A program made the translations under genes and the position numbers. A stretch of 64,000 nucleotides of DNA from Collimonas fungivorans (lineage in GTDB: Bacteria > Pseudomonadota > Gammaproteobacteria > Burkholderiales > Burkholderiaceae_D). Location of the stretch: contig NZ_CP013232.1 of NCBI RefSeq assembly GCF_001584145.1, forward strand, positions 310,001 to 374,000, read 5' to 3'. Shown here piece after piece: positions 59,427 to 64,000 of the stretch (position 1 is its first letter; each line of letters opens with the position of its first letter). The notes below the pieces were generated by a model. It searched no databases, had not been told where the DNA came from, and was given only the letters and a program-made list of their open reading frames with translations.

Positions 59427-59732
59427 ATGCCTAGCGCCCTGGAGATCACGACTTTCAAGCTTGTCAAAGGACTCGGCATCAAGGATTTCATCGCCGCCAA
59501 TACCGACATCGATGCATGGCTGAAGCGCCAGGAAGGTTTTCAATCGCGTCACATCGCCGAACTGGAAGACGGCTCGATCGTCGACATGCTGATCTGGAGG
59601 TCCGCCGCCAACGGCGGGGATGCGGCATCTCGCATCATGGGGGAGACGGCGGATTTCCCCGTGCATGCCGCTATCAATCAACGCTCGGTGGTCTGGCGCA
59701 TCGCCGAGGTACGGCACCGCGTGCTCGCGTAG
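59427..59732 (+). CDS. Small ABM-like protein (dimeric alpha/beta barrel)
   Basis: 101 residues, AGGAG before the ATG. LEITTFKLVKGLGIKDFIAANTDIDAWLKRQEGFQSRHIAEL and SIVDMLIWRSAANGGDAASRI form the beta-alpha-beta pattern of ferredoxin-fold monooxygenase/ABM-type proteins, with GFQSR at the usual 'PGF..R' place. Catalytic residues of quinol monooxygenases are not clearly seen, so it may act as a binding or accessory protein to the SDR. Function unproven. Confidence 0.75.
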   Translation: MPSALEITTFKLVKGLGIKDFIAANTDIDAWLKRQEGFQSRHIAELEDGSIVDMLIWRSAANGGDAASRIMGETADFPVHAAINQRSVVWRIAEVRHRVLA

Positions 59733-59778
59733 TGGTAGCCATGATGCTGGTCATGAGGTGACGCGATACAAGAGCCGG

Positions 59779-59979
59779 TCACTGTCCTTCGCGACGGCGG
59801 CGGGCCTCGGTAATAAATGCCAGATTAACGCTTCTCCAATCGCACATCGCGATAATAATTCCGTCGAGAGATAAGCCGAATTCGGTCAGTTAATATTCCA
59901 CTCGAACGGGAGTTCCCGGATAAGCGATGCGTTGAATGACGCCGTCGCTTTCTCATTGAAGGAAATCAGATATCCATTT
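59779..59979 (-). pseudogene. Decayed HxlR family regulator fragment
   Basis: The minus strand reads, with stop codons shown as '*': KWISDFLQ*ESDGVIQR then IAYPGTPVRVEY*LTEFGL then SLDGIIIAMCDWR and ends EARRRREGQ*. ESDGVIQR, TPVRVEY and LTEFG match the winged-helix end of HxlR regulators ('L..DG.i.R..y...PvRVEY.LTe.G.sL'). Two in-frame stops (TGA after FLQ, TAA after VEY) and no N-terminal DNA-binding start mean the gene is dead. It fills most of the gap between the ABM-like and metallo-hydrolase genes. Confidence 0.78.
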
Positions 59980-60100
59980 TTCTAGTTATCATGGGCCTGG
60001 CTCAAGTACGTCCCCGCGCTTGCAGGCGGGGGTAATGAGCACAAATTTACCCCTGGATAGAAAAACAGGATTTCCGGCCCTGATATTTGAGGAGTCCCTC

Positions 60101-61081
60101 GTGGCAAACAAGAATGTAATCAAGAAGATATTGTTTTCTGTCTTTTGTATTGTTGGTATGTCGACAGCAGCGTCTGCCGGCGCCGCCAATGTCAAAATCA
60201 CTCCCTTGGGCAGCCACGACGGCGAATTCTGCGCGCAGGACCGTGCGCTGATCTTCGAGGACCCGGATGGCACGCGGATTCTGTACGACGCCGGCCGTAC
60301 GGTGCGCGGCGGCAGCGATCCGCGCCTGGGTAAAATCGATGGCGTATTGTTAAGCCATGTGCACAGCGATCACTTGGGCGACATGCACCAGGCCGAAGCC
60401 AATGCAGGAACTTGCGCGGCTCCGGATTTTTCGGTAAAGAGCGCGCCATCTTCGGTGACCGAAGAGGTGGTCCTGGCCAAGAAAGCCAAATTGTTCGTCG
60501 GTGGCGAAATGGGCGATTTTTTCTCGCGCAGGATCACGGCCGCGGGCGGTAGCGCCGACCAGGTGCAACTGGTCAGGTTCGGCGGGCAGCGGAAAATCGG
60601 CGGTATCACTATCGCGAGCGTCCCGGCGGCACATTCAAACGGACTGGACGAAAAATTCCTGAGCGGTGCCCTGGCAGAGGGTCTTGCGGCAAACGGCGTG
60701 AAGGCTTATGTCGGTCCTGCAGGCGGGTTTGTGGTGACTTTTTCGAATGGCCTGGCCGTATATCTGTCTGGCGATACCGGCATCATTGCCGAGCAGGACC
60801 TGGTGGTGCGGCGCTTCTACAAGCCAAAACTGGCTGTGCTGAATATAGGCGGCATCTTTTCCACCGGCCCGCGCGAAGCCGCGTACGTGATCAACGACCT
60901 GGTGCGTCCCCACGGCGTGATTGCTTCGCATGTGAACGAGGCGGCTACCAAGGATGGAAAGTTCATCGCGGGCAGCAAGTTCCTGGAATTCAAGGCTGCG
61001 GTAAAAGTCCCTGTATATGCGCCTCTTAGCGGCAAGACCATGGAATTTGACGTGGAAGGGAAATGTGTTGTGGGTTGTTAA
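60101..61081 (+). CDS. Exported metallo-beta-lactamase-fold hydrolase
   Basis: 326 residues from GTG 60101, which has GGAG 7 bases upstream and begins directly at a signal peptide (KKILFSVFCIVGMSTAASAGA); the ATG at 60020 would put 27 residues before it. Metal ligands: SHVHSDHLGDMH (HxHxDH), the later histidine in VPAAHSNGLD, and the bridging aspartate in LSGDTGI; IASHVNEAATKDG is the last histidine. It belongs to the L-ascorbate/UPF0173-like branch of the fold by motif spacing. Substrate unknown. Confidence 0.88.
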   Translation: MANKNVIKKILFSVFCIVGMSTAASAGAANVKITPLGSHDGEFCAQDRALIFEDPDGTRILYDAGRTVRGGSDPRLGKIDGVLLSHVHSDHLGDMHQAEANAGTCAAPDFSVKSAPSSVTEEVVLAKKAKLFVGGEMGDFFSRRITAAGGSADQVQLVRFGGQRKIGGITIASVPAAHSNGLDEKFLSGALAEGLAANGVKAYVGPAGGFVVTFSNGLAVYLSGDTGIIAEQDLVVRRFYKPKLAVLNIGGIFSTGPREAAYVINDLVRPHGVIASHVNEAATKDGKFIAGSKFLEFKAAVKVPVYAPLSGKTMEFDVEGKCVVGC

Positions 61082-61196
61082 CCACGCTACAGATTGACGG
61101 CCATAGAATGGCTCAACGCAATCCGATTCACGCAAGCAGACGGCAGCATGTTTAACCGTATCCCAACCTGACCCAGCATTCCTTGAAGGAGCTTTT

Positions 61197-61640
61197 ATGG
61201 ACCGCCTCGAAGTTACCGAAAAAATCATTGCCGCCAAGGTGTCCTCTGGCATCAAGTGGTCGGAAGTCGCCGCCAAGGTCGGGCTGAGCAAGGAATGGGT
61301 CACCGCTGCGTGCCTCGGGCAAATGACGCTGAGCGCGGAACAGGCGAGCGTTCTTGCGGAAATTTTCAGCCTGACCGCGGAAGAGGCCAAATGGCTGACC
61401 GTTACACCGTACAAAGGCTCATTGCCGACGTCAGTCCCGACCGACCCGCTGATCTATCGCTTCTACGAGCTGGTCAATGTGTACGGGAGTACTTTCAAGG
61501 CGCTCATCCACGAAGAGTTTGGCGACGGCATCATGAGCGCCATCGATTTCAAGATGGACCTGCAGCGCGAGAACGATCCAAACGGCGACCGCGTGCGCAT
61601 CCTCATGAGCGGCAAATTCCTGCCTTACAAGCAATACTGA
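61197..61640 (+). CDS. cynS: Cyanate hydratase (cyanase)
   Basis: 147 residues, AAGGAG before the ATG. Catalytic residues R88, E91 and S114 in YRFYELVNVYGSTFKALIHEEF and GIMSAIDFKM have the same spacing as E. coli R96/E99/S122. The N-terminal HTH-like half (KWSEVAAKVGLSKEWVTAACLGQMTLS) is normal for the decamer. It converts cyanate and bicarbonate to ammonia and CO2, detoxifying cyanate and freeing nitrogen. No cynT or cynX is next to it; a DJ-1-like gene follows 34 bases later. The LysR-type cynR is absent here. Confidence 0.97.
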   Translation: MDRLEVTEKIIAAKVSSGIKWSEVAAKVGLSKEWVTAACLGQMTLSAEQASVLAEIFSLTAEEAKWLTVTPYKGSLPTSVPTDPLIYRFYELVNVYGSTFKALIHEEFGDGIMSAIDFKMDLQRENDPNGDRVRILMSGKFLPYKQY

Positions 61641-61674
61641 TTCCTCAATCCCATCTGCAGCGGAAGACGACGCC

Positions 61675-62298
61675 ATGCACATCGCTATCCTTACCTTCGA
61701 AGGTTTCAACGAACTCGATTCCCTGATCGCGCTCGGGGTCCTGAACCGCATCAAGAAACCGGACTGGCGCGTGTCGATCGCAAGTCCTGCTGCGCGAGTC
61801 CGTTCGATGAACGGCTTGGTGATTGAGGCGCAGGCTTCCTTGCGCGAGGCAAGCGCTGCCGATGCGGTCATCGTCGGCAGCGGCATACGGACACGCGAAA
61901 TCGTCGCTGATGTGGCGCTGATGGCGCAGCTGCAACTCGATCCGTCGCGGCAATTGCTGGCGGCACAATGCTCCGGCACGCTGCTGCTGGCCAAGCTCGG
62001 GCTGCTGGAGGGCGTTCCGGCCTGCACCGACCTGACGACGAAACCCTGGGTCCAGGAAGCCGGCGTCGAGGTGCTGAACCAGCCTTTCTTTGCTCGGAAT
62101 AACGTCGCGACCGCAGGCGGGTGCCTGGCGTCACCTTACCTCGCCGCCTGGATAATTGCCCGGCTAGAAAGCGTCGAGGCGGCGGAAAGTGCACTGCACT
62201 ATGTCGCCCCGGTAGGAGAGAAGGAAGATTATGTATCGCGTGCGATGCAAAATATCACGCCGTACCTGAAAGAGAAACTGGCTGTTTCGTGCCATTGA
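61675..62298 (+). CDS. DJ-1/PfpI family protein
   Basis: 207 residues. IAILTFEGFNELDSLIALGVL at the N-terminus and AAQCSGTLLLAKLGLL with the nucleophile cysteine (about residue 99) mark the DJ-1/PfpI fold; ATAGGCLASPYLAAWI is the later helix. Such proteins serve as glyoxalases, deglycase-like or stress proteins, or as transferases in metabolite clusters. It is probably in one transcript with cynS, which hints at a stress or detoxification setting. Ends before a strong hairpin. Confidence 0.87.
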   Translation: MHIAILTFEGFNELDSLIALGVLNRIKKPDWRVSIASPAARVRSMNGLVIEAQASLREASAADAVIVGSGIRTREIVADVALMAQLQLDPSRQLLAAQCSGTLLLAKLGLLEGVPACTDLTTKPWVQEAGVEVLNQPFFARNNVATAGGCLASPYLAAWIIARLESVEAAESALHYVAPVGEKEDYVSRAMQNITPYLKEKLAVSCH

Positions 62299-62307
62299 AG
62301 CCGGGAT

Positions 62308-62352
62308 GCATGTCAGGCGCAGCCGTCACTCTGGCGGCTGCGCCTGACATGC
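62308..62352. terminator. Perfect 18-bp hairpin between convergent genes
   Basis: The left arm 62308-62325 (core ATGTCAGGCGCAGCCG) pairs exactly with 62335-62352 around a 9-base loop, between the convergent DJ-1-like and metallo-hydrolase stops. No T-run, but position suggests a shared terminator. Confidence 0.7.
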
Positions 62353-62367
62353 TCATTGCCGGCGGCG

Positions 62368-63354
62368 TTATTTCAGCTCGGTCGTGTAGTTGACCGGGAT
62401 CCATTGCCACGACTTGCCGGCTGCGTGCAGATGGCCTAGGCCCGGGAACGAAATGTGGGCCGCACCTATCAAGGCGCCTTCCTTTGCCGCTGCGGCGAAG
62501 ACCTTGGCGCGCGCCAATGCTGCAGTTTTCTTGTCCGTGTCGAATTCGATCGTGACCGCGGGGGCCGCGAACTGCACGGCGCCAACGTGGATCAGGTCGC
62601 CGGTCACGATCAGCTTCTGGCCTTTGCTTTCAATGACATAACTCGTATGGCCCGCTGTGTGGCCATAGCTCGACCAGGCCTTGACGCCCGGCACGATCTC
62701 GCCGCTGCCATCGAACGGCTGGAACTTTCCTGCCGCGATGTACGGGTTGAGCGATGCTACAGCGCCCTGGAAGGAACCCTTCGAATCGGCGCTCGCTTGC
62801 TCCAGCTTCGCCTTGGACAGCCAGAAGTCGGCATCGCGCTGGTCGGCGTGGACGATTGCGTTGGGGAACGCAAGCGCACCGTTTGCGACCAGGCCGCCGA
62901 GGTGGTCAGGATGCATGTGCGTGAGGAAGATGTCGTCGACCTGCTCGGGCTTGTAGCCCGCAGCTTGCAGGCTCGCCACCAGCTTGCCTAGCGTCGGTCC
63001 GAACAGCGTGCCGGCGCCGGTATCGATCAGCACCAGTTTGGTGCCGGTGTTGATCAGGAAACCATTGACCGAGGTCTCGACCGGCGCACTCAGGAAGGAC
63101 TTGCGTAGCGCCGTGGTTGTCTTGGCGGCGGGCTCGTCCAGCAGCTTGTCGACCGGCAGGTCGACGGTGCCGTCGCTCAGTGCGGTGACCTCGAAGTCGC
63201 CGAGCATCACGCGGTAGAAACCCGGTGCCTGGGTCTTGACCTGAGGCGCGGCGGCGAATGCCGCGGTAGGGATGGCGGCTGTACCCAGCGCCAGCGAGAC
63301 GGCGAGCGCAGTGCCATGCAGCAGGCGGCGGAACGGGAAGGAAGTGTGGTCCAT
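62368..63354 (-). CDS. Exported metallo-beta-lactamase-fold hydrolase
   Basis: 328 residues with an N-terminal signal (FRRLLHGTALAVSLALGTAA followed by an AFA site); the RR pair might allow Tat export. Metal ligands: THMHPDHLGG (HxHxDH), SYGHTAGH and the Asp in VTGDLIHVG. The long alpha-helical insertion and final HISFPGLGHLHAAGKSW resemble AiiA-like/ glyoxalase-II-type MBL proteins of the 'AHL lactonase-related' exported group, but no lactonase-specific residue set was confirmed. It differs from the MBL gene at 60101, sharing only the fold. Confidence 0.9.
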   Translation of the reverse strand: MDHTSFPFRRLLHGTALAVSLALGTAAIPTAAFAAAPQVKTQAPGFYRVMLGDFEVTALSDGTVDLPVDKLLDEPAAKTTTALRKSFLSAPVETSVNGFLINTGTKLVLIDTGAGTLFGPTLGKLVASLQAAGYKPEQVDDIFLTHMHPDHLGGLVANGALAFPNAIVHADQRDADFWLSKAKLEQASADSKGSFQGAVASLNPYIAAGKFQPFDGSGEIVPGVKAWSSYGHTAGHTSYVIESKGQKLIVTGDLIHVGAVQFAAPAVTIEFDTDKKTAALARAKVFAAAAKEGALIGAAHISFPGLGHLHAAGKSWQWIPVNYTTELK

Positions 63355-63575
63355 TGATTGGCTTTCGTAGGCCTCTTGAGAGGCGGGTTGTCAAGGTTGT
63401 ATTGTGCCGGTACGGAACGCCCTGTCGCGTGCAAGTCAGGTTTCCTGAATGGGCCGGTCAGGATAGCATTTCACAAGTTTTTGAGTTTTATGGAGAGGAA
63501 AATTGCTATGCTAGCGTCTTTGCGCTGGCCGGCGCCGTTGCCCAGGTCGGCCGACCTATTTACGGAGCAGCACAC

Positions 63576-64000
63576 ATGGCCTCTTTGCAAGAGCAATTCC
63601 TGAAAGCCGGCCTGGTTGACAAAAATAAAGTCAAACTGGCCAACCAGGACAAGAACAAGCAGAAAAAAGCTGAGCGCCGCAGCGGCACGGCCAGCGTCGA
63701 TGAAACGCGCCTGGCGGCGCTCGAGACGCTGCGCAAGAATGCCGAGCGGGCTCGCGAACTGAACGCCCAGCGCGACGCCGCCGCTACCCAAAAGGCGATC
63801 GTGGCGCAAATTGCCCAGATGGTGCAGAAAAATCGCCAAAGCTTGGGTAAAGGCGACATCGCCTACAATTTCACCCACGACAAGAAGGTCGAGCGGCTGT
63901 ACGTGTCGGCCGCGGTCCAGGCGCATTTGATCGCCGGGCGCCTGGTGATCATCTGCCTGGGTGAGGCCCGGGAATTGGTGCCCAGGATAATCGCCGACAA
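63576..64000 (+). CDS. DUF2058 family protein, 3'-truncated by window edge
   Basis: The frame from ATG 63576 (GGAG 8 bases upstream) is open to the window end: 141 codons are visible. ASLQEQFLKAGLVDKNKV followed by a lysine-rich KNKQKKAERR stretch and a long charged helix is the typical beginning of DUF2058 (YaiL-like) proteins. DIAYNFTHDKKVERLYV and AGRLVIICLGE are in the conserved C-terminal part. The role is unknown; the basic coil suggests nucleic-acid or ribosome contact. Confidence 0.88.
   Translation, partial: MASLQEQFLKAGLVDKNKVKLANQDKNKQKKAERRSGTASVDETRLAALETLRKNAERARELNAQRDAAATQKAIVAQIAQMVQKNRQSLGKGDIAYNFTHDKKVERLYVSAAVQAHLIAGRLVIICLGEARELVPRIIAD

Noticed and set aside
1..64000. 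CRISPR arrays, tRNA or rRNA genes, intact transposases
   Set aside because: Looked for regular spaced repeats, cloverleaf-like and rRNA-like stretches and transposase motifs; none seen.

Overview
The window is GC-rich (roughly 60%) and gene-dense. The mixture of a classical outer-membrane porin, a TRAP transporter cluster, a DUF4148 protein, a DUF2058 protein, LysR/AraC regulators and a giant NRPS suggests a beta-proteobacterium of the Burkholderiales, probably Oxalobacteraceae (Collimonas/Janthinobacterium/Herbaspirillum-like). That placement is inference from gene content, not from a marker gene.

Left part (1-23.3 kb). A truncated ParA-like ATPase and a DUF1993 gene are separated by a perfect 25-bp inverted repeat. 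The tail-specific protease prc and a tandem-Mop molybdate-binding protein follow. Then comes a single 16.9-kb NRPS gene on the minus strand with architecture C(starter)-A-T / C(dual)-A-T / C(dual)-A-T / C-A-T / C-A-T-TE. Adenylation-pocket residues read directly from the protein give Leu, Thr, an aliphatic-like residue, Ser, and an aliphatic-like residue. The expected product is an N-acylated, probably cyclic, lipopentapeptide: acyl-D-Leu-D-Thr-X-Ser-X. A divergent MFS permease is the obvious exporter candidate.

Middle part (23.4-47.6 kb). Degradative genes come first: an S53 sedolisin and an S10 carboxypeptidase-like gene in tandem, a Tat-exported phospholipase C, and further on a dienelactone hydrolase and an S9 peptidase. 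Between them lie an AraC/SDR divergent pair and a sugar-acid-type uptake cluster (SMP-30 lactonase, TRAP DctP-DctQ-DctM, porin). A ParD-like/methionine aminopeptidase operon, an ECF sigma-membrane protein-7Fe ferredoxin-MFS operon, an orphan ParB-like protein and a periplasmic amino-acid-type binding protein follow.

Accessory part (47.7-54.5 kb). This stretch looks A+T-richer and holds short, loosely spaced, mostly same-strand genes: KTSC, UDG-like, two GNATs, DUF7661, kptA, a nucleotidyltransferase and several unrecognised proteins. Degenerate copies of a short repeat of the type CGGCCAAGAGCGGACATTCG lie between many of them. It behaves like a cassette-style acquisition zone and is the most likely place for something undescribed.

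Right part (54.5-64 kb). Small regulator-enzyme modules follow: LysR with an NAD(P)-binding dehydrogenase, DUF4148 with DoxX, AraC/SDR with a small ABM-like protein, a decayed HxlR regulator, two exported metallo-beta-lactamase-fold hydrolases, and a cyanase/DJ-1 pair. The window ends inside a DUF2058 gene. No rRNA, tRNA, CRISPR array or intact transposase was recognised.
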